Origin: Paenibacillus sp. FSL R5-0912 | GTDB taxonomy: Bacteria; Bacillota; Bacilli; Paenibacillales; Paenibacillaceae | DNA: 64,000 nucleotides | Assembly: GCF_000758605.1 (NCBI RefSeq) | Contig: NZ_CP009282.1 | Location: forward strand, 5,084,001 to 5,148,000 | Reading direction: 5' to 3' | Shown here: piece by piece, positions 50,266 to 59,416 of the stretch | How the letters are laid out: every line of letters begins with the position of its first letter | Position numbering within the stretch: position 1 is the first letter of the stretch | Notes under the pieces: generated by a model | The model's database searches: none | Told to the model about the DNA's origin: nothing | What the model saw: only the letters and a program-made list of their open reading frames with translations | Translations under genes and position numbers: made by a program

Positions 50266-50465
50266 AAATTCTTTAGGCAGAATCAATAAAAAATCCAACA
50301 TTAGCACTCAAGGGCAGCTAAACTTAAGGCTAAATCCGCTTTAAATGGAGGTAATTCCCATAACTGTGAACGGATCTGATTTGATTTCCTTATTCTCTCA
50401 AATACACTGCATTATTATCCGATAAAGACTAATGTATAATCAAAATCACTACTGGGGGAATTATT

Positions 50466-50837
50466 ATGTCTTACACCATGGAAGTAAATGTAGCGAAAAA
50501 TCAGGTGATTGTTAGAGCCTATGGCCTCACCGAAGGTGATGTGCCTGCATACATAGCCGATTTCGAGAGTGCTCTGAAGAAACTGAAACCGGGATTCACC
50601 GGCGTAACCGATGTAACGGGTTCCCCTACTGTACTGTCTCCGGAAGTAGCAGCTTTGCTTGCTCCGACGGGCGACCTGGCGATTGCCTCAGGTGTTGGCG
50701 GCTGGGTCTACGTTGCAGATTCCCCGGTATGGAAAATGCAGATGAAGCGATTGTTCGGCAAATTCGCTGTCCACTACCCGACCTATGAAGAAGCAGATGC
50801 TTACCTGAACGGCTTGTCTAACCAGACGATTAACTAA
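50466..50837 (+). CDS. Uncharacterised protein, SpoIIAA-like alpha/beta pattern
   Basis: 123 residues. Alternating strands and helices (YTMEVNVAKNQVIVRAYG; YIADFESALKKL; FTGVTDVTGS; VGGWVYVADSPVWKMQMKRL) recall SpoIIAA/STAS-like folds found in membrane-lipid or anti-sigma antagonist proteins, but no phospho-serine motif is clear. GGGGGAATTATT precedes ATG at 50466. A TATAAT at 50435 could be its -10. It is monocistronic with a terminator. Divergent from the XRE regulator across a 269-bp gap, so it may be a target of it. Confidence 0.7.
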   Translation: MSYTMEVNVAKNQVIVRAYGLTEGDVPAYIADFESALKKLKPGFTGVTDVTGSPTVLSPEVAALLAPTGDLAIASGVGGWVYVADSPVWKMQMKRLFGKFAVHYPTYEEADAYLNGLSNQTIN

Positions 50838-50847
50838 AAAAACATAC

Positions 50848-50890
50848 AAAAGGTGATTCCTAACCGGTTGAGTTGGGGATCACCTTTTTT
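50848..50890. terminator. Terminator after the 50466 gene
   Basis: AAAAGGTGAT pairs with ATCACCTTTT, with CC/GG inside, followed by TTTTAATTTT. Confidence 0.8.
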
Positions 50891-50901
50891 AATTTTAACA
50901 A

Positions 50902-51183
50902 TTATTCAGGAAAGCTAATGTAGATTGAGGCATCATCGTTTGTTTTATTCCATTGAACCGCTGCCCCTAATGCTTCAGAGATAAATCTCAGATTAACGTA
51001 AAATATATTGTTGTTCGGTTCTAAGGTCGGAACCTGAGTTAAAGCAACCTTTTCTCCATTAATAACTCCATCATGAGAATTATGCGTTAATTTAATGACC
51101 GTACCCTCTTTCGTTGCAGTTACTGTTTTCGTAACATTACCCCATTCAATGCTCATTCCATATTTCTCAAAGATCGGCCGCAT
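50902..51183 (-). pseudogene. Remnant of a copper amine oxidase N-terminal-like (stalk) domain protein
   Basis: 93 residues, RPIFEKYGMSIEWGNVTKTVT onward in two pieces, then FYVNLRFISEALGAAVQWN: the repeat pattern of the Cu-amine-oxidase N-terminal domain found in secreted Bacillota proteins. It normally follows a signal peptide and a VYVNG-type strand ending in VPLRPIFE. Here the open frame begins at that RPIFE with no signal peptide and no ribosome binding site, and an in-frame TAG lies one codon before ATG. It therefore looks like the tail of a decayed gene. Confidence 0.55.
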
Positions 51184-51249
51184 AGACTACATAATATATA
51201 TTCAATCTAATATTTTCCATTTATATTATTTTATTTTATAACATTACTT

Positions 51250-51292
51250 TAAAAAAACTCCTTCAAGGGATTTGCATACCCATGAAGGAGTG
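51250..51292 (-). terminator. Rho-independent terminator of spo0A
   Basis: On the minus strand ACTCCTTCA pairs with TGAAGGAGT, followed by seven Ts. It lies about 80 bp after the spo0A stop. Confidence 0.85.
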
Positions 51293-51371
51293 TTTTGTAC
51301 ATATTCTCAGCAGAAACTGATTGACTCATCAGTTCCCCGTTAAATCTTCACGTATCCTAATCCTAACCCTT

Positions 51372-52190
51372 TCAAGACACCTTATGCTCAATGCGCAGCT
51401 TGTCGGCTACCATGGCAATAAATTCCGAGTTAGTTGGCTTGGATTTGGAGATATTAATGGTATAGCCGAACAGTAGGGAGATGCTGTCGATGTTGCCACG
51501 GGTCCAGGCGACTTCGATCGCATGGCGGATGGCGCGCTCCACACGTGAAGGCGTTGTCTTGAATTTCTCGGCAATGGCAGGGTAGAGTGTCTTGGTGATA
51601 GCACCCAGAATCTCGATATTGTTGTAGACCATGGTAATGGCTTCACGCAGGTACTGATAACCTTTAATATGCGCAGGTACGCCGATTTCATGAATGATCG
51701 ATGTAATATTGGCATCCAGATTCTTTCCTTTGGACAAAGGCACCACATTACTGGAAGATCTGGAACTCGAATAGCCGGACATGCTGGCAGAAGTGCTCAT
51801 GCTGCCTTGGGCACCCACAAGCTGACGCACACGGTTCGCCAGAACCTCCATATCGAAAGGCTTCAAAATATAATAAGATGCTCCGAGCTGAACCGCTCTT
51901 TGGGTGATGTTCTCCTGGCCGAAAGCGGTCAGCATGATGATCTTCGGCTGAGGGTTCAGATCCATATCGCGCAGGCGTTCCAGAACGCCGAGGCCGTCCA
52001 GATGCGGCATAATGATATCAAGAATAAGGACATCGGGAATTTTGCGTGCTCCGCTCAGCATTTGAAGCACTTCTTCACCATTATAGGCAATGCCTGTCAC
52101 GGTCATATCTTCCTGTTCGGTAATGTATTCGGCAAGCAAGTTAGTGAACTCCCTGTTATCATCGGCCAACAACACTTCAATATTCTGCAC
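51372..52190 (-). CDS. spo0A: Sporulation master regulator Spo0A
   Basis: 272 residues. The receiver domain begins IEVLLADDNREF (acidic pocket) with phosphoacceptor Asp in LILDIIMPHLDG and Lys in YYILKPF. A Ser-rich linker follows at about 130-150. The effector domain has the conserved DNA helix FKTTPSRVERAIRHAIEVAW and ends RIEHKVS. Phospho-Spo0A controls entry into sporulation. Gene order spoIVB-spo0A is conserved. Three 0A-box-like sequences lie upstream, suggesting autoregulation. Confidence 0.97.
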   Translation of the reverse strand: MQNIEVLLADDNREFTNLLAEYITEQEDMTVTGIAYNGEEVLQMLSGARKIPDVLILDIIMPHLDGLGVLERLRDMDLNPQPKIIMLTAFGQENITQRAVQLGASYYILKPFDMEVLANRVRQLVGAQGSMSTSASMSGYSSSRSSSNVVPLSKGKNLDANITSIIHEIGVPAHIKGYQYLREAITMVYNNIEILGAITKTLYPAIAEKFKTTPSRVERAIRHAIEVAWTRGNIDSISLLFGYTINISKSKPTNSEFIAMVADKLRIEHKVS

Positions 52191-52228
52191 TGGCTACTTC
52201 CTCCTTATTATCTTCTCTCCCTTAAGTT

Positions 52229-52347
52229 TTCGACATGAAGATTGAATATCCTTCTGTCGAAAATTATTTTTCTTTATTTTTTTTCGGCGTTGATTTATAA
52301 TTAAATATTTTGTTTCACGATTCGATGTTTCTCGTTGGCCTTCGACA
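52229..52347. promoter_or_regulatory. Three 0A-box-like sequences between spoIVB and spo0A
   Basis: TTCGACA at 52229, TGTCGAA at 52255 and TTCGACA at 52341 match the TGTCGAA core of the Spo0A box on one or other strand. The first two are 26 bases apart, directly upstream of spo0A. Confidence 0.6.
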
Positions 52348-52360
52348 AAAAATCTTAAGG

Positions 52361-53494
52361 CTAAACCGCCTTAAGATTGTAGGGAAGCAAATTCTCTTGT
52401 TGCACCACACCGGAGTCACGAAGCATCCATTCGATGAAGCAGCCGTAACCCGACTTGGGATCATTGACGAATACATGGGTCACTGCACCGATCAGCCGGC
52501 CATTCTGGACAATCGGGCTGCCGCTCATCCCCTGAACAATCCCGCCGGTCTTATCAATCAGACGGGAATCGGTGATGCGCAGCACCATTCCTTTGGTCGC
52601 CGGAGTCTGCTGGCGTGCCACATGAATGATCTCCACATTGAAACGTTCCACCTGCTGACCATCGACTACTGTAAGAATCTGTGCCGGGCCTTCCTTCACT
52701 TCTGCGCTCATTGCAACGGGTATCGGTTCCTGGTACAGGCTGTGCTCTGGATTACGGGTCATTTTGCCGAAGATTCCGAAATCCGTATTGCTCTCCACAT
52801 TACCAAGAACCTGGCTTTCCTTCAGAAAATGAGCCCGTTTCTCCCCAGGATCGCCATCCTGGCTTTTGGAAATGGAGGTGACACTGGACTGGACGATATG
52901 GCCGCTGCCGACAACGATCGGTGTACCGGTGTTCATGTCGGTAATGACATGCCCCAGAGCACCGTATACGCCTTGTTTCGGAGCATAGAAAGTCAGGGTA
53001 CCCACACCTGCTGCGGAATCGCGGATGTAGAGCCCCAGTCTCCATACCTTGTCATTGCGGTCATACGCGGGTTTTAGCTGAGCTTTGTGCTCTTTGCCGC
53101 TGCGTTTGTACACAATACTTAAGGAATCATTGCTTTTACCGGCACGTTCCACAAGCTTTGCTACCTTGGATACCTCATCCAGCTTGACTCCATTAATGGA
53201 GATCATCAGATCACCAGGCATCAGTCCGCTGTTCTCGCCGGGTGAAATCTTGGACTGCTCCGATACTTCAATCAGATGATGGCCCACGACCAGAACCCCT
53301 GCTGACTTCACTTTCACACCAATCGTCTGACCTCCCGGGATGACTCTAAGCTCATTGTCATTCCCCTGAACCGCTTTATGCGGCTGATGTTCTAGCGGTG
53401 CTGCAAAGCTCTGTTGAGGTCCCGTTATGCCTGTTAAACTGAGAAAGAAGGCAAATAAAAGGCCGGGCATTAACTTCCTGAGGTTCGGCTTCAA
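52361..53494 (-). CDS. spoIVB: SpoIVB serine peptidase
   Basis: 377 residues. A hydrophobic N-terminal signal-anchor (LMPGLLFAFFLSLTGITG) precedes a PDZ domain (about residues 75-135, with GLMPGDLMISINGVKL) and the peptidase domain with the nucleophile in GMSGSPIVQNG and a His in YGALGHVITD. Made in the forespore and released into the intermembrane space, it cleaves SpoIVFA so that sigma-K is activated in the mother cell. Full length. Confidence 0.95.
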   Translation of the reverse strand: MKPNLRKLMPGLLFAFFLSLTGITGPQQSFAAPLEHQPHKAVQGNDNELRVIPGGQTIGVKVKSAGVLVVGHHLIEVSEQSKISPGENSGLMPGDLMISINGVKLDEVSKVAKLVERAGKSNDSLSIVYKRSGKEHKAQLKPAYDRNDKVWRLGLYIRDSAAGVGTLTFYAPKQGVYGALGHVITDMNTGTPIVVGSGHIVQSSVTSISKSQDGDPGEKRAHFLKESQVLGNVESNTDFGIFGKMTRNPEHSLYQEPIPVAMSAEVKEGPAQILTVVDGQQVERFNVEIIHVARQQTPATKGMVLRITDSRLIDKTGGIVQGMSGSPIVQNGRLIGAVTHVFVNDPKSGYGCFIEWMLRDSGVVQQENLLPYNLKAV

Positions 53495-53608
53495 TGGCTG
53501 TCACGCTCCCTTTTGCTTCTTTCGCTTGACGAAAAAGGTGGTCGCCAATTGCGTACCTATAAGATAACCTTGCCCCCAGGCTTTTATTACTGTCAATCAT
53601 TGTCCCGC

Positions 53609-55336
53609 TTACCCAGCAGCAGCTTTGCTGGCCTCGGCCAAACCGAGCATTTCCTGTGCGTGATGCAATGTTTTTTCGGTAATTTCCACACCACCCAGCA
53701 TACGGGCCAGCTCAAGGACCCGGCCCTCTGCCGAGAGGGAGTCCACTTCGGTCATCGTGCGTCCGTCTTCGACTTTTTTGACAATCAGATATTGATGATC
53801 CGCCATACAGGCCACCTGCGGCAAGTGAGTAATGGAGAACACCTGACAGGTGGAGGACAGCTTGTATAATTTATCCGCAATGGATTGAGCCGCGCGCCCG
53901 CTGACACCGGTATCCACTTCATCGAAGATCAGGACAGGAATGGCATCATGCCGGGCAAAAATGCTCTTCATCGCCAGCATGATCCGCGACAGCTCACCGC
54001 CGGAAGCGATTTTGCCCAGCGGCCGCAGGGGCTCGCCCGGGTTCGGGGAGATCATGAACTCCGCGCTGTCGATCCCCTGCCGGGTCAGACGGTAACGGCG
54101 GTCCTGATACTCAATACCACGCGGATCTTCAAGTGTATCCATTTTGACCTGAAGCGAAGTCCGCTCCATCTGCAGATCCTTCAGCTCACCTTCCACTTGC
54201 GAAGCGAGATCCGTAGCACACTGGCGGCGTGCCGCGCTAAGTGCTCCGGCAGCTTTCATTAAAGTGCCGAGCAGGCCATCGCGTTTGGCCGTCAATTTCT
54301 CAATGTATTCGTCCTTATTCTCCAGAAGATCGGTCTCCCGGTGAATCTGCTCATAATAAGCCAGAATCTGCTCAACACTATCCCCGTATTTGCGCCGCAG
54401 CCCTGTGATCAGATCCAAACGGTTCTCAATTTCCTCCAGCCGCGCCGGGTTGAATTCGATCTCTTCACGGTAGTCACGTAATTGAAAGGCCGCATCCTCC
54501 AGCTGATAATACGACGACTGCAGCTGCTCGAATACAGCTCTCAGGCCCTTCTCGTCATAACGGATCGCATCCTCCAGCTTGGAGATGACACTCCCGATGG
54601 ATTCAAGCCCTTGCCTGTCATACAGCAGCTCGTATGCGCCGGATACTGAATCCATCATTTTCTCACTGTGGGATAGTTTGACCCTTTCTTCGTTAAGTAA
54701 TTCATCTTCTCCCGGTTTTAGTCCAGCAGCAGAAATTTCCTCTAGCTGAAAACGGTACAAATCAAGCATTTGATACGCTTTTTGACTGGATTCCTGAAGT
54801 TCCCGGAGTTCTTTTTCCACTTTGGCGAAGGCCGTATATTTCTCCTGGTAGTCAGATTTAAGCGGGCCAATCACAGCTTCGCCGTAAGTATCCAGCAGCC
54901 CCAGATGACGTTCTGCCTTCAGCAGGTTCTGATGCTCATGCTGCCCGTGGATGTTAACCAGCTGTTCACCGATTTCCCGTAGCATGCTGAGATTGACCAT
55001 CTGGCCGTTCACCCGCGAAGTGCTTTTGCCTTGAGCGGTAATCTCCCGGCGGATCACCAGATGCTCTTCGCGTTCTGCTCCAATGCCAAGACGTTCCAGC
55101 GTATCCCAGACCGGGTGGGTTCCAGGCAAGCTGAAAAGCGCTTCCATTTCTGCCTTTTCACACCCATACCGGATAGAGTCCGCAGAACCGCGGCCCCCGG
55201 CAATGAGTGCTAGCGCATCGATAATAATCGATTTCCCTGCCCCCGTCTCCCCTGTAAGAACATGAAAGCCGGGATAAAAATGCACATCCACCGCCTCAAC
55301 GACGGCCAGATTGCGGATTGATAACGTGTCTAACAC
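53609..55336 (-). CDS. recN: DNA repair protein RecN
   Basis: 575-residue SMC-like ATPase that acts early at double-strand breaks. Head domain Walker A GETGAGKSII lies near residue 29, signature ASGGELSRIMLAMK near 465, Walker B IPVLIFDEVDTGVSG near 490, with the coiled coil between about 160 and 370. Start ATG gives LDTLSIRNLAVVEAVDVHF, standard for the family. Length is normal. Position between argR and spoIVB is conserved. Confidence 0.97.
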   Translation of the reverse strand: MLDTLSIRNLAVVEAVDVHFYPGFHVLTGETGAGKSIIIDALALIAGGRGSADSIRYGCEKAEMEALFSLPGTHPVWDTLERLGIGAEREEHLVIRREITAQGKSTSRVNGQMVNLSMLREIGEQLVNIHGQHEHQNLLKAERHLGLLDTYGEAVIGPLKSDYQEKYTAFAKVEKELRELQESSQKAYQMLDLYRFQLEEISAAGLKPGEDELLNEERVKLSHSEKMMDSVSGAYELLYDRQGLESIGSVISKLEDAIRYDEKGLRAVFEQLQSSYYQLEDAAFQLRDYREEIEFNPARLEEIENRLDLITGLRRKYGDSVEQILAYYEQIHRETDLLENKDEYIEKLTAKRDGLLGTLMKAAGALSAARRQCATDLASQVEGELKDLQMERTSLQVKMDTLEDPRGIEYQDRRYRLTRQGIDSAEFMISPNPGEPLRPLGKIASGGELSRIMLAMKSIFARHDAIPVLIFDEVDTGVSGRAAQSIADKLYKLSSTCQVFSITHLPQVACMADHQYLIVKKVEDGRTMTEVDSLSAEGRVLELARMLGGVEITEKTLHHAQEMLGLAEASKAAAG

Positions 55337-55392
55337 GAATACAGCACCTCCGAAAAGATGATCGATTATTTAAGTCTAAACGTGTGATAGAG

Positions 55393-55842
55393 TTATGAGA
55401 TGTAGCCCATAATTTGTGCAATAACGCCTTTGCTGTCCTCCGGCTGGTGGCAGATAATCAGAATGGTGTCATCGCCCGAGATGGTGCCCATAATTTGCGG
55501 CCAGTCAATATTATCAATCAGTGCAGCCACAGAATTGGCTGTTCCCGGAAGACATTTCATGACCACAAGGTTGGCGGAGAAATCGATCTGCACAAAATTA
55601 TCCACCAGCACCCGCTTAAGCTTCTGGGTCGGATTATAGCGCTGGTCAGTCGGCAGGGAGTATTTGTAGCGCCCGTCATCCATCGGTACCTTAATCAGCA
55701 GCAGTTCCTTTATATCCCGTGATACTGTAGCCTGGGTAACCTGAAATCCGGATTCACGCAGAGCCTCAACCAGGTCATCCTGGGTCTCGATCTCCCTCTG
55801 CGTAATAATTTCTCTTATTTTGATGTGCCTGTGTCCCTTCAT
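55393..55842 (-). CDS. argR: Arginine repressor ArgR/AhrC
   Basis: 149-residue hexameric regulator. N-terminal winged helix has IREIITQREIETQDDLVEAL and QVTQATVSRDIKELLLIKVP. The C-terminal oligomerisation and arginine-binding domain has GTANSVAALIDNIDWPQIMG and GTISGDDTILIIC, with the Asp-Asp pair that binds arginine. It represses arginine synthesis and activates its breakdown when arginine is high. Upstream of recN as in B. subtilis ahrC. Confidence 0.96.
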   Translation of the reverse strand: MKGHRHIKIREIITQREIETQDDLVEALRESGFQVTQATVSRDIKELLLIKVPMDDGRYKYSLPTDQRYNPTQKLKRVLVDNFVQIDFSANLVVMKCLPGTANSVAALIDNIDWPQIMGTISGDDTILIICHQPEDSKGVIAQIMGYIS

Positions 55843-55870
55843 TGTTGCCTCCCGTATTTATAAGTTGATC

Positions 55871-56341
55871 TCAATTGGATTCACCATCGTCTTTGCCTAA
55901 CTTAATTACATGAATTGCTGAATTCACCGTATCCACGTACAGCACACCGCTGCAATCCGGATAGATCAGCAGATAAGGAAGCAAGGTGTCGCGAAGTCCG
56001 CTGCCGGTGAACTCAAGCCCTTTGCGCGGCCGGGACAGAATAACCAGATAGAAATGCTCCTCATCTTTGCTGGCCACATAATCAATGAACAGCCTGCTGT
56101 ACATCGGTGCCCCGTTCACTTGAAAGGACAAAGGAATCTTCAGCTTGCCGCCAATGACCTCGTAACCGGCATCCTCTAATAGTCCGATGGAAGGATGAGG
56201 CTGAATAATGGTATTGATCGGCACCCGGTCCTTCATGAACGATCTTGGGGAGCCTTGGAGCCAGATGTAGATCCGGTAAATGATAAAGATTGCCGCCGCC
56301 AGTCCAATGAGTGCCACAACGGCCTTGTCAGAGCTCGCCAC
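55871..56341 (-). CDS. Conserved membrane-anchored protein of unknown function
   Basis: About 156 residues: one N-terminal membrane helix (VVALIGLAAAIFIIYRIYIW) then a soluble domain with KLKIPLSFQVNGAPMYSRLF and FYLVILSRPRKGLE. The C-terminal segment YLLIYPDCSGVLYVDTVNSA may form a beta sheet. No family recognised. Start GTG at 56341 follows GAGGTG at 6 bases; other in-frame starts lie 3 to 9 bases further upstream. It is placed between tlyA and argR, so it is probably in the same operon. Confidence 0.75.
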   Translation of the reverse strand: MASSDKAVVALIGLAAAIFIIYRIYIWLQGSPRSFMKDRVPINTIIQPHPSIGLLEDAGYEVIGGKLKIPLSFQVNGAPMYSRLFIDYVASKDEEHFYLVILSRPRKGLEFTGSGLRDTLLPYLLIYPDCSGVLYVDTVNSAIHVIKLGKDDGESN

Positions 56342-56460
56342 TCCCATCACCTCGGTGAATCTATTCGCGTGAGGGCAGGCGAAATCCTGCTTGTAGGGAA
56401 CAACTGGTTTATTGCAAGCAGAACCGGCAGATCATTTCATTCGTTATTATTGCAGCAAAA

Positions 56461-56484
56461 GAAACTCATCGTTTAGATGAGTTT
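56461..56484 (-). terminator. Hairpin overlapping the tlyA stop codon
   Basis: GAAACTCATC pairs with GATGAGTTTC, and the TAA stop lies in the loop. TTTT follows on the minus strand. Confidence 0.65.
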
Positions 56485-57365
56485 CCATTGTTCGTAGCGC
56501 TAAAGGTTGCATTCGCTTCCTTGATGACGGATTCGGCAAGCGCGGCGAAAGGATTCGGCTGTACTTCAGCCGGGAAAAGCAGCTGTTCGTGCTGTTCATC
56601 CGGAGAGTTGTCCACTGTTTCAGGCAGTAGCTTCCAGTGGGCCAGAAATTCAATATTACCTTCCCCTCCGGTAATTGGAGAGAAGGTCAGCCCTTCCAGC
56701 TTATAGCCCAGCTCGGCCGCCATAGACAGCACATTAACTAGCACCTCTTTGTGAACGGCGGATTCGCGGACTACACCGGATTTCCCAACCTTTTCACGTC
56801 CGGCCTCGAACTGCGGCTTGATCAGCGCAGCGATATCGGACGGTCGGTTCAGGAGCGCCATCAACGGCGGCAGAATAATCTTCAGCGAGATAAAGGACAC
56901 ATCAATACTGGCAAAGTCAGGTACCGGCCCCTTCAGGTCTGGCGGGGTCATGTAGCGGAAGTTGGTCTGCTCCATTACAGTTACCCGCTCGTCGTTGCGC
57001 AGGCTCCAGTCCAGCTGGTTATGGCCGACATCAATAGCATACACATGTGCTGCCCCGTTCTGGAGCGCACAATCGGTGAAGCCTCCTGTAGAAGAGCCGA
57101 TATCCAGCATATTCCTTCCGTTCAGGTCAATGCCGAACTGCCGCAGCGCCTTCTCCAGCTTCAGGCCGCCCCGGCTGACGTAGGGATGCACAGCTCCTTT
57201 GACTCTTAAGACAGAGCTGCGCAGCACCTTCATTCCCGGCTTCTCAATCCGTTCTTCATTCGCCAGCACAAGACCCGCCATGATTGCTGCCTTGGCCTTC
57301 TCACGGCTGTCGTAGAAGCCTTGCTCTACTAACAGTACATCTATACGTTCCTTAGGGTGTTCCAT
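56466..57365 (-). CDS. tlyA: TlyA-family rRNA 2'-O-methyltransferase (YqxC)
   Basis: About 299 residues. The S4 RNA-binding domain (ERIDVLLVEQGFYDSREKAK onward) is followed by a FtsJ-like methyltransferase with the SAM loop NMLDIGSSTGGFTDC near residue 80 and the catalytic-tetrad Lys-Asp-Lys-Glu pattern in the body (LIKPQFEAGREK). TlyA methylates 16S and 23S rRNA riboses in mycobacteria, while the Bacillus homologue is not well studied. Start ATG at 57365 follows CAGGAG. The frame extends further upstream over the end of dxs without support. Confidence 0.9.
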   Translation of the reverse strand: MEHPKERIDVLLVEQGFYDSREKAKAAIMAGLVLANEERIEKPGMKVLRSSVLRVKGAVHPYVSRGGLKLEKALRQFGIDLNGRNMLDIGSSTGGFTDCALQNGAAHVYAIDVGHNQLDWSLRNDERVTVMEQTNFRYMTPPDLKGPVPDFASIDVSFISLKIILPPLMALLNRPSDIAALIKPQFEAGREKVGKSGVVRESAVHKEVLVNVLSMAAELGYKLEGLTFSPITGGEGNIEFLAHWKLLPETVDNSPDEQHEQLLFPAEVQPNPFAALAESVIKEANATFSATNNGNSSKR

Positions 57366-57406
57366 GTTCATCTCCTGGTCACTTGGGTCCGGCTTCCACC
57401 CTGTAC

Positions 57407-59320
57407 TCAGGAATTGGAAGTCGACTTGTAGGTATAAGTGCTCAATGCCTGCATCGCCTTGATCCGCGCACATAAGGCTTCAATGGTGAGGCCGGTTTCC
57501 TGACGCTGCTCCTTGATCGAACCATGCTCAACGAAGATATCCGGCACGCCCATCAAGTGGACACGTGCATCATAAATCTCATGTTCCGCATAGAATTCGA
57601 GCACAGCGCTGCCGAGACTGCCTGCCTGGCTGGCTTCTTCAAGCACAACCATGCTGGTTCCGGCATGAGCCAGTTCAAGCAGCATGGTATTATCCAGCGG
57701 CTTCAGGAACCTGGCGTTCACTACGCTAACCTGAATGCCTTCACGCTTCAGCAGCTCAGCTGCCTCCTCGGCTAACTGAACCATAGGGCCGCAGGCCAGC
57801 ACTGCGTAGTCATCTCCCGGACGCAGACGCTCCCAGGAGCCGATAGACAGACAATGCAGTTCGGCATCTACAGCCGCCCCGGTGCCCTCAATCCGCGGAT
57901 AACGGTAAGCGATTGGTCCGTCATTGTATTCCAATGCCGTCTTCATCATATGGCGCAGCTCATTCTCATCCTTAGGCATCATAAGCACTATATTCGGGAT
58001 GTGCCGCATGAACGCTATATCATATACCCCTTGATGGGTCTCCCCGTCCGCACCGACAAAACCGGCGCGGTCGATCGCAAACATTACATTAGCGTTATGT
58101 CTGCAGATATCATGGACAATCTGGTCATAGGCACGCTGCATAAAAGTGGAGTAGACGGCATAGACCGGTTTCATCCCCTCCATGGCCAGAGCGGCGCACA
58201 GTGTGGCCGCATGCTGCTCAGCAATACCGACATCGATCATCCGGTCCGGGAATTCCTTGGCGAACGGGAACAGGCCCGAGCCGCCCGGCATTGCCGGTGT
58301 GACCGCAATCAGTCTTGAATCCTGCCGGCCTAGCTCAATCAGCGTCTCCCCGAATACTTCAGTATACATCGGGTGGCTTACAGCCTTCACAGCCTTAAGG
58401 GACTGGCCGGATTCAATTTTGTAGGGTGAGATCGCATGTGATTTATAGAAGTCCGTTTCGGCCGGTTTGTAGCCTTTGCCCTTCGTCGTCAGCACATGTA
58501 CCAACACAGGACCAGACACATTATCTGCCTGATGGAAGGTGTCGATCATTTTCTCCAGATCATGACCATCCACGGGTCCCAGATATGTGAATCCGAGCTC
58601 TTCGAACAGAACACCGGGAACGAGCATGTTCTTCAGGCCGTCCTTCACATTCTGCGCCGTCTTGGCCAGCCGCCCGCCAATCGCCGGGATTTTCTTGAGC
58701 AGGCCTTCCACTTCATCCTTCGCACGCAGATAATGGCGGTCCGAGCGGATTTTGCTCAAATAATTATGCATGGCTCCTACATTCGGTGCAATAGACATCT
58801 CATTGTCATTGAGGATAACCATCAGCTTGCGGCGCTCATGTCCAATATGGTTCAGCGCCTCAAAGGCCATCCCCCCGGTAAGCGCGCCGTCGCCGATCAC
58901 AGCGATGACCCTATTGTCCTCGCCCTTCAAATCCCGGGCCATAGCCATTCCCATTGCGGCAGACAAAGAGGTACTGCTGTGTCCGGCTTCCCAGACATCA
59001 TGCTCGCTCTCCGAACGCTTCACAAAGCCGCATAAGCCGCCCTGCTTGCGCAGTGTATCAAACCGGTCCTGGCGGCCAGTCAGTATCTTGTGTACATACG
59101 CCTGATGACCGACGTCATATATCATCTTGTCCCGGGGACTGTCATAGCAGTAATGCAGGGCCAGCGTGAGCTCCACTACCCCCAGGTTGGATCCGAGATG
59201 CCCTCCGGTTACTGTAAGTTTGTCTATTAAAAACCGGCGGATTTCTTCCGCAAGGGCTGCCAGCTCCTCGACTGACAAAGATTTAAGTTGCTGAGGATCA
59301 TTTATTTGTGGAAGCAGCAC
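57407..59320 (-). CDS. dxs: 1-deoxy-D-xylulose-5-phosphate synthase
   Basis: 637-residue thiamine-diphosphate enzyme condensing pyruvate and glyceraldehyde-3-phosphate, the first step of the MEP isoprenoid route. Visible are GGHLGSNLGVVELTLALHYC (early His), the TPP motif VIGDGALTGGMAFEALN with NDNEMSIAPNVG, and the C-terminal transketolase part with DRAGFVGADGETHQGVYDIA. Length is standard. GTG start at 59320 follows GGGGAA. Its promoter appears to lie inside the ispA terminator region. Confidence 0.97.
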   Translation of the reverse strand: MLLPQINDPQQLKSLSVEELAALAEEIRRFLIDKLTVTGGHLGSNLGVVELTLALHYCYDSPRDKMIYDVGHQAYVHKILTGRQDRFDTLRKQGGLCGFVKRSESEHDVWEAGHSSTSLSAAMGMAMARDLKGEDNRVIAVIGDGALTGGMAFEALNHIGHERRKLMVILNDNEMSIAPNVGAMHNYLSKIRSDRHYLRAKDEVEGLLKKIPAIGGRLAKTAQNVKDGLKNMLVPGVLFEELGFTYLGPVDGHDLEKMIDTFHQADNVSGPVLVHVLTTKGKGYKPAETDFYKSHAISPYKIESGQSLKAVKAVSHPMYTEVFGETLIELGRQDSRLIAVTPAMPGGSGLFPFAKEFPDRMIDVGIAEQHAATLCAALAMEGMKPVYAVYSTFMQRAYDQIVHDICRHNANVMFAIDRAGFVGADGETHQGVYDIAFMRHIPNIVLMMPKDENELRHMMKTALEYNDGPIAYRYPRIEGTGAAVDAELHCLSIGSWERLRPGDDYAVLACGPMVQLAEEAAELLKREGIQVSVVNARFLKPLDNTMLLELAHAGTSMVVLEEASQAGSLGSAVLEFYAEHEIYDARVHLMGVPDIFVEHGSIKEQRQETGLTIEALCARIKAMQALSTYTYKSTSNS

Positions 59321-59364
59321 GAGTATTCCCCGCTTTCCTAGATGTTGTAAAATATATAAACCCC

Positions 59365-59392
59365 ATTATAACACAAACGAAACGGCTGTCGA
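59365..59392 (-). promoter_or_regulatory. Candidate sigma-A promoter for dxs
   Basis: On the minus strand TCGACA, a 16-base spacer and TATAAT. The -35 lies in the loop of the ispA terminator hairpin at 59378, so terminator and promoter overlap. Confidence 0.5.
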
Positions 59393-59406
59393 AACACAGC
59401 CGTTTC
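59378..59406 (-). terminator. Hairpin after ispA
   Basis: GAAACGGCTGT pairs perfectly with ACAGCCGTTTC around a 6-base loop. TTTCGTTTGTGTT follows on the minus strand. Confidence 0.7.
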
Positions 59407-59416
59407 CGAAATGTAC

